From Bacteroidales bacterium UBA6267 (GTDB lineage Bacteria > Bacteroidota > Bacteroidia > Bacteroidales > UBA1556): a stretch of 64,000 nucleotides of DNA. Below the pieces are notes generated by a model that was not told the DNA's origin, did no database searches, and saw only the letters and a list, made by a program, of their open reading frames with translations. Numbering within the stretch: the first letter of the stretch is position 1; the number at the start of each line of letters is the position of its first letter. Both the position numbers and the translations under genes were made by a program. The stretch lies in contig DJVB01000058.1 of NCBI GenBank assembly GCA_002440745.1, positions 59,431 through 123,430 on the forward strand. Reading direction: 5' to 3'. Positions 35,589 to 43,911 of this stretch are shown piece by piece.

Positions 35589-36833
35589 ATGAATGGTATA
35601 ATAATAAATATCGGAGAATTGGTCGGTGTTACGGAACCTGATAAGCGCTTTGCTGCCGGTGCCGATATGCAAAATTTGAACACAATAAAAAACGCCTACT
35701 TGCACTTTAAGGATGGATTGATTTCCGGATTTGGTTCAATGGCTGAATTGGGAAGTGTGTCTGAATATCAAAATGTTACGGATGCTAAAGGTCAAATGGT
35801 TTTTCCAGCCTTTGTCGATTCTCATACGCATTTAGTTTACGCCGGAAGTCGCGAAATAGAGTATATCGACAAAATCAAAGGTTTATCTTATGAAGAAATT
35901 GCAAAAAGGGGAGGCGGGATTTTAAACTCCGCGAAGCTTTTGCATGAAACATCCGAAGATGAGTTGTTTGAGCAATCTTTGCCACGAATTTACAGCATTT
36001 TGTCTATGGGGACCGGAACGGTAGAGATAAAAAGCGGGTACGGTTTGACAACCGAAGATGAGCTTAAAATGCTGCGGGTTATCAAACGATTAAATGATGA
36101 AACTCCAATTTTGATAAAATCTACCTTTCTTGGTGCTCACGCTGTTCCGGCAGAGTTTAAAGGAAAACAATCTGAGTATGTCAAGCTTATTATTGATGAA
36201 ATGTTGCCCAGAGTTGCAGAAGAAGGTTTGGCTGATTTTGTGGACGTTTTTTGTGATAAAGGTTTTTTTACAACAGACGAAACTCACGATATTCTTAATA
36301 CAGCAACAAAATTGGGATTTAAACCAAAAATTCACGCCAATGAATTAGACTATAGCGGTGGAATTGAAGTTGGTGTGGCTCATAACGCTTTATCTGTTGA
36401 TCATCTTGAGTATACCGGAAATGCTGAGATTATGGCTCTTTTGAAGTCAGACACTATGCCGACTATTCTTCCCGGAGCCGCTTTTTTTCTCGGGATGAAA
36501 TATGCTCCGGCTCGTAAAATGATTGACGCCGGTCTGCCTATTGCTATAGCTTCCGATTTCAATCCGGGCTCTTCACCTTCCGGAAATATGCAACTCATTG
36601 CTTCTATGGGTTGTATTCTGTATAAAATGCTTCCCGAAGAAGTCATAAATGCCGCAACTATCAACACGGCTTATGCTATGGATGTTGCTGATAAAGTAGG
36701 TTCAATTGCATTAGGTAAGCAAGCCGACTTTTTTATCGCTAAACCAATGCCGTCCTACAGTTATTTGCCTTATAGCTATGGCGATAATAAAGTGGATCGA
36801 ATGTTTATCAAAGGGGAATTATTGCATTTTTAA
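35589..36833 (+). CDS. hutI: Imidazolonepropionase
   Basis: Third step of histidine degradation: hydrolysis of imidazolone-5-propionate to N-formimino-L-glutamate. An amidohydrolase-fold metalloenzyme with metal ligands in FVDSHTHLVYAGSR, substrate residues in GTGTVEIKSGYGL, HIS ligands in STFLGAHAVP and KIHANELDYSGG, and the late aspartate in IAIASDFNPGSSPS. 414 residues is normal. It is followed after 43 bases by ftcD, which uses its product. hutH and hutU, which supply its substrate, are not in the window. Confidence 0.96.
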   Translation: MNGIIINIGELVGVTEPDKRFAAGADMQNLNTIKNAYLHFKDGLISGFGSMAELGSVSEYQNVTDAKGQMVFPAFVDSHTHLVYAGSREIEYIDKIKGLSYEEIAKRGGGILNSAKLLHETSEDELFEQSLPRIYSILSMGTGTVEIKSGYGLTTEDELKMLRVIKRLNDETPILIKSTFLGAHAVPAEFKGKQSEYVKLIIDEMLPRVAEEGLADFVDVFCDKGFFTTDETHDILNTATKLGFKPKIHANELDYSGGIEVGVAHNALSVDHLEYTGNAEIMALLKSDTMPTILPGAAFFLGMKYAPARKMIDAGLPIAIASDFNPGSSPSGNMQLIASMGCILYKMLPEEVINAATINTAYAMDVADKVGSIALGKQADFFIAKPMPSYSYLPYSYGDNKVDRMFIKGELLHF

Positions 36834-36876
36834 TGAAATTTCTTGATTATAATATTGAAATACAAATATTTAGAAT

Positions 36877-38568
36877 ATGAAAAAATTGATTGAATGTGTG
36901 CCTAATTTTAGCGAAGGCCGCGACATGGGAATTATTAATCAGATTACTGCCGAAATCGAAAAGGTTGAAGGAGTAAAGCTTGTGGACGTGGACCCCGGGC
37001 AGGCTACAAATCGAACCGTAGTCACAATGGTTGGCACTCCCGATGAAGTTTTGGAAGCTGCTTTTAATGCTATAAAAAAAGCTAAAGAGCTGATTGATAT
37101 GCGAAAACATCAAGGAGCGCATCCTCGTTTTGGAGCTACTGATGTGTGTCCACTGGTTCCGGTCTCAAATATCACTATGGAGGAAACGGCTGAATTGGCT
37201 CATCGCTTAGCAAAACGAATTGGTGACGAATTAGAAATACCAGTTTATTGTTACGAGAATGCTGCTACTTCTGAGGTTAGACGCAATTTAGCGAATTGTA
37301 GATCAGGTGAGTATGAAGCATTGCCGCAGCGTATTGTCTCTGAGGAATGGAAACCTGATTACGGTCCTTCCAAATGGACCGAATCTGTTGCGAAAAGTGG
37401 AGCAACCGCTGTTAGCGCACGAAATTTTTTGGTTGCAATCAATTATAATTTAAATACTACATCCACTCGCCGCGCAAATGCTATTGCGTTTGATGTACGA
37501 GAGCGTGGGCGTCCGATGCGTGAAGGCAATCCTATAACAGGAAAAATTGTGAAAGATGAAAAGGGTAATCAGGTTATGATTCCCGGAACGTTAAAGCATA
37601 CTAAAGCTATTGGTTGGTTTATAGATGAATACGGAATTGCCCAGATTTCGATGAATATGACCAATATAGAAGAAACACCCATTCATGTTGCTTTTGATGA
37701 GGTTTGTAGAAAAGCTGCAGAACGTGGTGTTCGGGTTACAGGTTGTGAGTTGGTTGGCGTTGTTCCACTGAAAGCAATGCTCGATGCAGGACGGCATTAT
37801 TTAAAAATGCAGCAAAGAAGTGTTGGGGTTTCTGATGCAGAGCTCATTAAAATTGTGGTTGCTTCTCTTGGATTAAATGACTTATACCCATTTGAGCCTA
37901 AAAAGAAAATTATAGAGTATATCCTTGAGGATGAGGCAGATGAAAAGCTTATCCGTATGGATATGAAGACCTTTGTTCATGAAACTGCCAGTGAATCTCC
38001 AGCTCCTGGTGGTGGGTCTGTTTCAGCATATATGGGGGCAATGGGTGCGGCTTTAGCAACAATGGTCGCCAATCTGTCCTCTCATAAACGCGGTTGGGAC
38101 GATCGGTGGGAAGAGTTTAGCGACTGGGCTGAAAAAGGTAAAAATCTCCACGATGCTTTGTTGCGATTAGTTGACGAGGATACTAAGGCTTTCAATAAAA
38201 TCATGGATGCTTTTGGTTTACCTAAGAAAACGGATGAGGAAGCTAAAATTCGCACTTTGGCAATTCAGGATGCTACCAAATATGCAACGGAAATTCCATT
38301 TAAAGTGATGAATCTATGTTTTGAATCAATGTTTGTTGCCAAAGCAATGGCTGAAATTGGGAATCCAAACAGTGTTTCGGATGCCGGAGTTGGAGCTCTT
38401 GCTGCACGTGCAGGTGTTCAAGGTGCATTTTTGAATGTGAAAATTAATGCTTCCGGTTTAGCTGATAAGGAATTTGCAGCAGAAATTGTTGCAAAAGGTG
38501 CTGATATTGAGCAAAAAGCAATCAGTTTGGAAAAAGAAATTCTTGCTGTTGTTGAGTCGAAACTTTAA
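36877..38568 (+). CDS. ftcD: Bifunctional glutamate formimidoyltransferase / formimidoyl-THF cyclodeaminase
   Basis: Fused enzyme that moves the formimino group of N-formimino-glutamate to tetrahydrofolate and then releases ammonia, giving 5,10-methenyl-THF. Residues about 1-330 are the transferase (IECVPNFSEGRD, GAHPRFGATDVCPLVPV, RERGRPMREGNP). Residues about 360-563 are the helical cyclodeaminase (ASESPAPGGGSVSAYMGAM, GNPNSVSDAGVGALAARAG). At 563 residues it matches the two-domain enzyme known from animals and several bacteria. Second gene of the hutI operon, closed by a strong terminator. Confidence 0.95.
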   Translation: MKKLIECVPNFSEGRDMGIINQITAEIEKVEGVKLVDVDPGQATNRTVVTMVGTPDEVLEAAFNAIKKAKELIDMRKHQGAHPRFGATDVCPLVPVSNITMEETAELAHRLAKRIGDELEIPVYCYENAATSEVRRNLANCRSGEYEALPQRIVSEEWKPDYGPSKWTESVAKSGATAVSARNFLVAINYNLNTTSTRRANAIAFDVRERGRPMREGNPITGKIVKDEKGNQVMIPGTLKHTKAIGWFIDEYGIAQISMNMTNIEETPIHVAFDEVCRKAAERGVRVTGCELVGVVPLKAMLDAGRHYLKMQQRSVGVSDAELIKIVVASLGLNDLYPFEPKKKIIEYILEDEADEKLIRMDMKTFVHETASESPAPGGGSVSAYMGAMGAALATMVANLSSHKRGWDDRWEEFSDWAEKGKNLHDALLRLVDEDTKAFNKIMDAFGLPKKTDEEAKIRTLAIQDATKYATEIPFKVMNLCFESMFVAKAMAEIGNPNSVSDAGVGALAARAGVQGAFLNVKINASGLADKEFAAEIVAKGADIEQKAISLEKEILAVVESKL

Positions 38569-38596
38569 GATGCTCTAACCCTTTGTTTATTTTTCG

Positions 38597-38637
38597 AGGG
38601 ATTCAAAATCACTTTATGGAGTTTTGAATCCCTTTTT
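38597..38637 (+). terminator. Intrinsic terminator of hutI-ftcD
   Basis: AGGGATTCAAAA (38597-38608) pairs perfectly with TTTTGAATCCCT (38622-38633), then a T-tract to 38637. The stop codon of the convergent aroQ gene (38636-38638) begins inside this T-tract. On the minus strand there is no T-tail, so it works in one direction. Confidence 0.92.
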
Positions 38638-39064
38638 AGTTTTCTTTATTGAGGAAGAAATAGAGGGCAAGTTCGTAACTTTTTAAGCCAAAACCGCTGA
38701 TACTTCCAATGCAAGCAGCACTAATTAGTGAGTTGTGTCTGAACTCTTCTCGAGCAAAAATATTGGAAATGTGGACTTCAACAACAGGTGTTGAAATGGC
38801 TTTTATGGCATCGTGAATGGCAACGCTTGTGTGGGAATATCCTCCCGCGTTTAATATAATTCCATCGTAATTATTTTGACTATCATGTAGTTTATCAATG
38901 ATTTCCCCTTCAATATTTGATTGAAAATAAGTTAGTTGAATGCTATTGAACATGATTTTCAATTGACTAAAATAATCTTCAAAACTTTCATATCCATAAA
39001 TTTCGGGTTGTCTTTGTCCAAGGAGATTTAAGTTGGGACCGTTTATTATTATTATTTTCATCAT
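38636..39064 (-). CDS. aroQ: Type II 3-dehydroquinate dehydratase
   Basis: Third step of the shikimate pathway, dehydration of 3-dehydroquinate. Small 142-residue dodecamer-forming enzyme. Family signatures: IINGPNLNLLGQRQPEIYG (with the catalytic arginine and tyrosine loop), SNIEGEIIDKLH, ILNAGGYSHTSVAIHDAI and VEVHISNIFAREEFRHNS (catalytic histidine and arginine). Two adjacent ATGs (39064, 39061) are possible starts. It lies 49 bases downstream of the LacI-type gene on the same strand and may share its transcript. Confidence 0.95.
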   Translation of the reverse strand: MMKIIIINGPNLNLLGQRQPEIYGYESFEDYFSQLKIMFNSIQLTYFQSNIEGEIIDKLHDSQNNYDGIILNAGGYSHTSVAIHDAIKAISTPVVEVHISNIFAREEFRHNSLISAACIGSISGFGLKSYELALYFFLNKEN

Positions 39065-39113
39065 GGTCGTTTTAAAGTTTCGTTTTTAGTTAAGTACCGT
39101 GTGTTTTTATCGA

Positions 39114-40148
39114 TTAATCCTCTGATAAAAACCTTACGGATTCTTTGATATGAATTTGTGGTTCAATCACCAAATTATCGTATGACTTCTTTGAAGAGGA
39201 AATCAAGCCAAGAAGCATTTTAGCTGCTTTATCTCCAATTTCTTCAGGGTGAATTTGAATGGAAGAAATGGGTGGAGTCAGAATGCTGAAAACATCTAAA
39301 TAGTCAAAGCTGATTAAGGATACATCGTTCGGAATCAATATTTTATTACGTTGAAAGCATTCAATTAATGCCAAAGTAATTTTATTATTACCTGAAAGAA
39401 TGGCTGTCGCTGAATGTTCTCTCAAATTTAGACAGTCGAGCTTGTGATAAATGGGTTTGCTTAAATCTTCCAAATCAAATTCGGCGTAATATTTCTTTCT
39501 GAAAGGAAGATTGGCAGCTTTTAGAGCGTCTTTGTATCCCCTTATCCGGTCGGCCATAACGCTTGTATTTGTCGGTTTGATTGCAATAAAAGCAATTTGC
39601 TTATGTCCATGTTCAATTAGTTTTTCTGTGGCATTATACGAACTTTGGTAGTTATTGGCAACAACAAAAGGAATTTCGGAAGTGGGATAATGACGGTCGA
39701 TGAAAACTAACGGGATTTCTAAAGAGGTTAATTCTTTATTTACTCTGGATGAATAGGGGCGGGTAGGAGAAAGAATAATTCCATCAACTCCTCTTTCGAC
39801 CATCACATTGATAATATGCCTTTCTTTTTCCGGATTCTCATAAGTGCTGCTAAACAGAACGTTATATCCTTTTTTGTCGAATTCGTTTTCAATATTTCGA
39901 CAAATCCTGGCATAGAATGGATTGGAAATATCCGCCACAACAATCCCAATAGTCATGGATTTTCCTGTTCGGAGTCCTCGAGCAAAATTGTTTGGAATAT
40001 AGTTCAATTCCTTAACCTTCTTCAAAACACGGCGCTCGGTTTCTTCACTTACCCCTTTTTCTTTTGCTTTACCATTTAGGACAAAGGAAATAGTTGTTTT
40101 TGAAATATTTAAGCTTTTCGATAAGTCAGATAATGATACCCTTTTCAT
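39114..40148 (-). CDS. LacI/GalR family transcriptional regulator
   Basis: A 344-residue DNA-binding regulator. The N-terminal helix-turn-helix is SLSDLSKSLNISKTTISFVL with hinge YIPNNFARGLRTGKS. The periplasmic-binding-protein-like effector domain starts IGIVVADISNPFYARI and continues with VDGIILSPTRP and PLVFIDRHYP. The C-terminal part has SLISFDYLDVF and STQIHPEEIG-like residues. Members usually respond to sugars, but no sugar transport or utilisation genes are adjacent; only aroQ downstream and the macro/MscS pair upstream. The target is therefore unknown. Confidence 0.93.
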   Translation of the reverse strand: MKRVSLSDLSKSLNISKTTISFVLNGKAKEKGVSEETERRVLKKVKELNYIPNNFARGLRTGKSMTIGIVVADISNPFYARICRNIENEFDKKGYNVLFSSTYENPEKERHIINVMVERGVDGIILSPTRPYSSRVNKELTSLEIPLVFIDRHYPTSEIPFVVANNYQSSYNATEKLIEHGHKQIAFIAIKPTNTSVMADRIRGYKDALKAANLPFRKKYYAEFDLEDLSKPIYHKLDCLNLREHSATAILSGNNKITLALIECFQRNKILIPNDVSLISFDYLDVFSILTPPISSIQIHPEEIGDKAAKMLLGLISSSKKSYDNLVIEPQIHIKESVRFLSED

Positions 40149-40252
40149 TTTATTTCAGTTATGATTATTTAGTTTTAAAGTATTTGTGTGGTTGCAAAAG
40201 GAATCTTCGTTTAAAGGAATATTATTGCCTTATAAAACTGAAAATTGCGATG

Positions 40253-40762
40253 CTAGTTGTTGAAATTTGGACATAGTTCCTTGTAAATCATATAATTAAT
40301 CTCATCAAAGCAAACAAAGATAACAAGCATATCACTGTTTGTTTCGTCCAAAAATTGTTGGCAGGTTTGTATGGCGATTTCGGCTGCATCTCGTTTGGGG
40401 AAATTGTAAGCACCTGTTGATATATTGGGAAAAGCAATTGACTTGCAATGATTCTTTTGTGCAAGTTCCAAAGAGTTTCGATAGGCCGACCTCAATAACT
40501 CTTCTTCATTGGTATTACCATTTTGCCAAACCGGACCAACGGCATGGATTACAAATTTTGAAGGAAGATTATATGCTTTTGTGATTCGTGCTTCACCAGT
40601 TGGGCAACCGCCTAATTCTTTGCACTCGTCTAAAAGTCCTGGTCCTGCAGCACGATGAATTGCGCCATCAACTCCGCCTCCGCCTAATAATGAGTTATTT
40701 GCTGCATTCACAATTGCGTCAACATGTAACGTTGTGATGTCTCCTTTAATGGTCTTTCTCAT
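40253..40762 (-). CDS. Macro domain protein (O-acetyl-ADP-ribose deacetylase type)
   Basis: A 169-residue single macro domain of the YmdB/MacroD type, which binds ADP-ribose and can hydrolyse O-acetyl-ADP-ribose or ADP-ribosyl-glutamate. Visible: KGDITTLHVDAIVNAANNSL, the GGGGVDGAIHRAAGP loop, CPTGEARITKAYNLP and IAFPNISTGAYNFP. The catalytic region N-x6-GGD/GGGVDG is intact. Its start overlaps the end of the MscS gene by four bases, so the two are translationally coupled. No ADP-ribosyltransferase is visible nearby. Confidence 0.93.
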   Translation of the reverse strand: MRKTIKGDITTLHVDAIVNAANNSLLGGGGVDGAIHRAAGPGLLDECKELGGCPTGEARITKAYNLPSKFVIHAVGPVWQNGNTNEEELLRSAYRNSLELAQKNHCKSIAFPNISTGAYNFPKRDAAEIAIQTCQQFLDETNSDMLVIFVCFDEINYMIYKELCPNFNN

Positions 40763-41589
40763 GTGTTCTTTTCATTTTGCATCCACAAGGTAAGTTGTGG
40801 AAATGGTATTGTAATATTATGATTTCTAAACGATTGGTCGATTTTATACCTTATATCGCTCTTCAAATTTTCCATTCCGAAAATATGCTCTGTCCAAAAA
40901 AATAATTGAAAATCTAAAGAACTATTCCCAAAATTGTAAAAACGGACAAAGGGAGCCGGTTGTTTTAAAACTTCTTCGTGATCTTTCACAGCCTCTAAAA
41001 GAAGTTTTTTGACTAATTCTACATCTGAGCCATAAGCAACACCAACTTCAATTTTTAAACGAATATTGCTTTCGTCTAAAGTCCAATTAATGACATTTTC
41101 CTCTACAAATTTCGAATTCGGAATGAGTAAATTTGTATTGTCCCGAGTTAATATTTTAGTAGCTCTAAGATTGATTTCTAATACTTTACCTATTTCATTG
41201 TCCACCTGAACTATATCGTTTATTCTAATTACTTTTCCAAAAAGCAACACGATTCCAGATAGAAAATCTTTAAATATGTTTTGTAAGCCTAACCCAACTC
41301 CAACTAAAAGTGCTGCCGAACTTGTTAGAAGTATGGTTGTATTTACTCCTAACATATCTAAAAGCATGATTATTACAAGGGTTACTAATATATATTTGAT
41401 TATCTGATAAATACTATAAATATCACCATATTCTAAATTTTTCTTTTTAGATTGAAATTTAAAGAATTTTTTTAAAAGTCTGAGCAGAATATAGGTAAAT
41501 ATGATTAGAAATGCCATCTTTAATATCACAAAAAAGGTGATATTTATGTTGTCATAGCTTATTAAAGTGGTCTCTAAAAATGCTCTCAT
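40759..41589 (-). CDS. MscS family mechanosensitive ion channel
   Basis: Small-conductance mechanosensitive channel, 276 residues. About three membrane helices lie in the first 120 residues (MAFLIIFTYILLRLL, YILVTLVIIMLLDML, the pore helix around ALLVGVGLGLQNIFKDFLSG). The cytoplasmic beta domain follows: VQVDNEIGKVLEINLRATKI, NLLIPNSKFVEENVINWT. It closes with a C-terminal alpha/beta segment (FNFGNSSLDFQLFFW-like). It protects against hypo-osmotic shock. First gene of a two-gene unit with the macro-domain gene. Confidence 0.93.
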   Translation of the reverse strand: MRAFLETTLISYDNINITFFVILKMAFLIIFTYILLRLLKKFFKFQSKKKNLEYGDIYSIYQIIKYILVTLVIIMLLDMLGVNTTILLTSSAALLVGVGLGLQNIFKDFLSGIVLLFGKVIRINDIVQVDNEIGKVLEINLRATKILTRDNTNLLIPNSKFVEENVINWTLDESNIRLKIEVGVAYGSDVELVKKLLLEAVKDHEEVLKQPAPFVRFYNFGNSSLDFQLFFWTEHIFGMENLKSDIRYKIDQSFRNHNITIPFPQLTLWMQNEKNT

Positions 41590-41619
41590 TTAGACAAAAT
41601 ATGGTGAATTTCGTAAAAG

Positions 41620-41653
41620 CAAAGATAAATGATTTTATTTTCCAAAATGCAAA
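41620..41653 (-). promoter_or_regulatory. Promoter for the MscS-macro unit
   Basis: Minus strand TTTG (41653-41650), 22-base spacer, TATCTTTG (41627-41620), about 30 bases before the ATG at 41589. Confidence 0.55.
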
Positions 41654-41705
41654 TGAATCAAAGCATAAGCAATTGGTCTAGGTTTAAGTCTGTAAAATGT
41701 TGTAA

Positions 41706-41828
41706 ATGAAAAATATACAACTGAATAATTTATACATTATTACGCTCCATTTAAGGATTGTTTGCAGTCGTAGAATCCTTAATTTGTTTCTAAATATTTG
41801 CGGTATTTGGTTAATATCTTTACGATAA
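41706..41828 (+). CDS. Candidate Ile/Leu-rich leader peptide upstream of ilvE
   Basis: A 40-codon frame (ATG 41706, TAA 41826-41828) ending about 100 bases before ilvE. Eighteen of its 40 residues are Ile, Leu or Val (for example LYIITLHLRIV and RILNLFLNI), the amino acids the downstream enzyme helps make. A 9-bp hairpin (41751-41782) lies inside it. That would suit translation-controlled attenuation, but AT-rich DNA is biased towards these codons and I found no perfect promoter before it, so chance is a real alternative. The rest of the 340-base gap (41590-41929) holds only the MscS promoter. Confidence 0.25.
   Translation: MKNIQLNNLYIITLHLRIVCSRRILNLFLNICGIWLISLR
41751..41782 (+). other. 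Hairpin in the ilvE leader region
   Basis: TTAAGGATT (41751-41759) pairs perfectly with AATCCTTAA (41774-41782) around a 14-base loop, followed by TTTGTTTC. The T-tail is interrupted, so it is at best a weak or conditional terminator. Confidence 0.5.
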
Positions 41829-41929
41829 TTTGAGATAATGCAATTTATTATATGCAAAACTTGCTTCAGGTTTGGTTCTATTTTATAGTATATTAGCCCC
41901 TTCGTAGATATAACCTAAAATTCGATAAA

Positions 41930-42949
41930 ATGATAAATATAGATTGGAAAAAGTTGGTTTTTGGTTACACTAAAACTAACTATAATGTTCGCTGCTATTA
42001 CCGTGATGGTAAGTGGGGTTCATTAGAATTAAGTTCTTCTGAAACTATTAATATTCACATGGCAGCCACTGCTTTACATTATGGACAAGAAGCCTTTGAA
42101 GGACTAAAAGCTTTCATGGGAAAAGATGGCAAAATACGTGTTTTTCGTTGGGAAGAAAATGCAAAACGCTTATATCGCAGTGCCGAGGGAGTTTTAATGG
42201 CTCCGGTACCGGAAGAATTGTTTAAGAAGGCTCTTTTCAAAGTTATCAAGCATAATAAAGATTTTATTCCACCTTATGGTAGTGGAGCTTCGCTTTATAT
42301 TCGCCCTCTCCTGATTGGCTCAGGTGCGCAAGTAGGAGTGAAGCCCGCGAGTGAATATTTGTTCTTAATGTTTGTAACACCTGTTGGACCATATTTTAAG
42401 GAGGGTTTCAATCCTGTTGATATTCAGATTGTTCGAGATTATGATCGAGCTGCTCCTCTTGGAACCGGTCACTTAAAAGTTGGTGGAAACTATGCTGCCA
42501 GTTTACGTGCGGGAGTTCGAGCTCATGACGAAGGTTTTGCTTCTGCATTGTTCTTAGATGCAAAAACTAAAACCTATATTGATGAAGCCGGACCGGCAAA
42601 TTTCTTTGGTATTGCCAATGGAAAGTATATCACTCCCGATTCTACATCCATTTTGCCTTCCATTACTAATATGAGTCTTCAAACTTTGGCTACCGAAATC
42701 GGCCTCCATGTAGAAAAAAGACATATTACTCTTGAGGAATTAGCTCAATTTGAAGAAGTTGGAGCATGTGGTACGGCTGCCGTGATAAGTCCTATTAAAA
42801 AGATTTTAGATCGTGATTCCAATCGCGTTTTTGAATATTGTAAGGATGGAAAAGCGGGTCCAATTTCAACCAAATTATATCAAACCTTACAAGGGATTCA
42901 GTTTGGTGATATTGAGGATAAATATAACTGGATAACTTTTGTGGATTAA
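41930..42949 (+). CDS. ilvE: Branched-chain amino acid aminotransferase
   Basis: Pyridoxal-phosphate enzyme (fold type IV) catalysing the last step of isoleucine, leucine and valine synthesis and the first of their breakdown. The PLP lysine is K183 in GTGHLKVGGNYAASLRA. Other family segments are LHYGQEAFEGLKAF, IRPLLIGSG, ALFLDAKTKTYIDEAG and EEVGACGTAAVISPI. 339 residues matches the class with EC 2.6.1.42 activity. It is a single gene closed by a strong terminator; other ilv/leu genes are not in the window. Confidence 0.96.
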   Translation: MINIDWKKLVFGYTKTNYNVRCYYRDGKWGSLELSSSETINIHMAATALHYGQEAFEGLKAFMGKDGKIRVFRWEENAKRLYRSAEGVLMAPVPEELFKKALFKVIKHNKDFIPPYGSGASLYIRPLLIGSGAQVGVKPASEYLFLMFVTPVGPYFKEGFNPVDIQIVRDYDRAAPLGTGHLKVGGNYAASLRAGVRAHDEGFASALFLDAKTKTYIDEAGPANFFGIANGKYITPDSTSILPSITNMSLQTLATEIGLHVEKRHITLEELAQFEEVGACGTAAVISPIKKILDRDSNRVFEYCKDGKAGPISTKLYQTLQGIQFGDIEDKYNWITFVD

Positions 42950-42969
42950 AAATCTACTGAAATATTAAT

Positions 42970-43004
42970 AAAGGCTATTTTGTTCTACAAGATAGCTTTT
43001 TTTT
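42970..43004 (+). terminator. Intrinsic terminator of ilvE
   Basis: AAAGGCTATTTTGT (42970-42983) pairs with ACAAGATAGCTTTT (42987-43000), 14 pairs with two G-U, and a three-base loop, running into eight Ts (42997-43004). It overlaps the stop of the convergent DUF4835 gene by two bases and may also stop that transcript. Confidence 0.9.
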
Positions 43005-43911
43005 ATCCTCCATTTCCGCCTGTTACCATCTTTTGGTATTCACCGCTATGACTTGGGTCAATCTCGACTAAATAATTCCTTGCTGTTGCTTTTTCGTTGG
43101 CAGGGGCTTCACTAAAAATGCCAATAAACTCATCTCTTTTGGCTTCCATTAGCAAATTTAAAATGTAAAGGCCTGGTCTTGAGCGATGAACCTTTGTTAG
43201 AAGTTGGATAGATTGGAGAATTTCTGTACGAGCCTTTGTTTGCTTATCGTACATCTGATCAAGGCCTAAACGGTGGTAGCGATATGTGAATGTTCTGTAA
43301 TCATCATAGGAGCCATTTAGTAAATTTTCGATTAACCAATATCTATTTCTCTGCGATTCATACGATTTCCAACCGGCTTCTGATGCGTTTTGGGCATTAT
43401 TTACAATTTGTTGAGCTGTATTGAAATATGGGCTTCCCCCGTGATCGCTAAAGCTGTCGAAATCAAGCCCAATGATGATATAAGCATAAAAAGCTAAAAC
43501 GGAGGTAAGATTGCTTTCAAAGCTTGTTGGCTGAAAATTTAATGGATCATATTCTACATACTCAAATCCAAAATCATTGTCTATATAGTTGATCATCACG
43601 CTGTTATAGGATGTGTTAAAGACCGGGCGGCGCGATTGAACTTGTATGGAAGCAGTATATAAATCCCCATTTTTAGTTTTAATGTTTATAAAAATACTGC
43701 ATTCTATAAGTTCTTCTGTCTTTAAACTACGATCAGTCCATCGGGTAGTGTTCATAAACTCAAAAACGGCCTTTTGCAAAGTCTGAAATACACGAATATC
43801 AGTGGTTTGAATTTGTGAATGATTAATGGAAACTTGACAATTCAACTCTTGGCTTTGAACTGGCAAAACATAGTAAATGAGAATCAATAAAACGAATACT
43901 AACTTTTTCAT
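43003..43911 (-). CDS. DUF4835 family exported protein
   Basis: A 302-residue protein with a signal peptide ending PVQSQ. The DUF4835 core begins ELNCQVSINHSQIQTTD and continues with TRWTDRSLKTEELIECSIFI, RPVFNTSYNSVMINYID and AYIIIGLDFDSFSDHGG. No catalytic motif is visible. The gene regularly follows coaBC in Bacteroidota, here with a 4-base overlap (coupled translation). A periplasmic location is predicted; function unknown. Confidence 0.9.
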   Translation of the reverse strand: MKKLVFVLLILIYYVLPVQSQELNCQVSINHSQIQTTDIRVFQTLQKAVFEFMNTTRWTDRSLKTEELIECSIFINIKTKNGDLYTASIQVQSRRPVFNTSYNSVMINYIDNDFGFEYVEYDPLNFQPTSFESNLTSVLAFYAYIIIGLDFDSFSDHGGSPYFNTAQQIVNNAQNASEAGWKSYESQRNRYWLIENLLNGSYDDYRTFTYRYHRLGLDQMYDKQTKARTEILQSIQLLTKVHRSRPGLYILNLLMEAKRDEFIGIFSEAPANEKATARNYLVEIDPSHSGEYQKMVTGGNGG

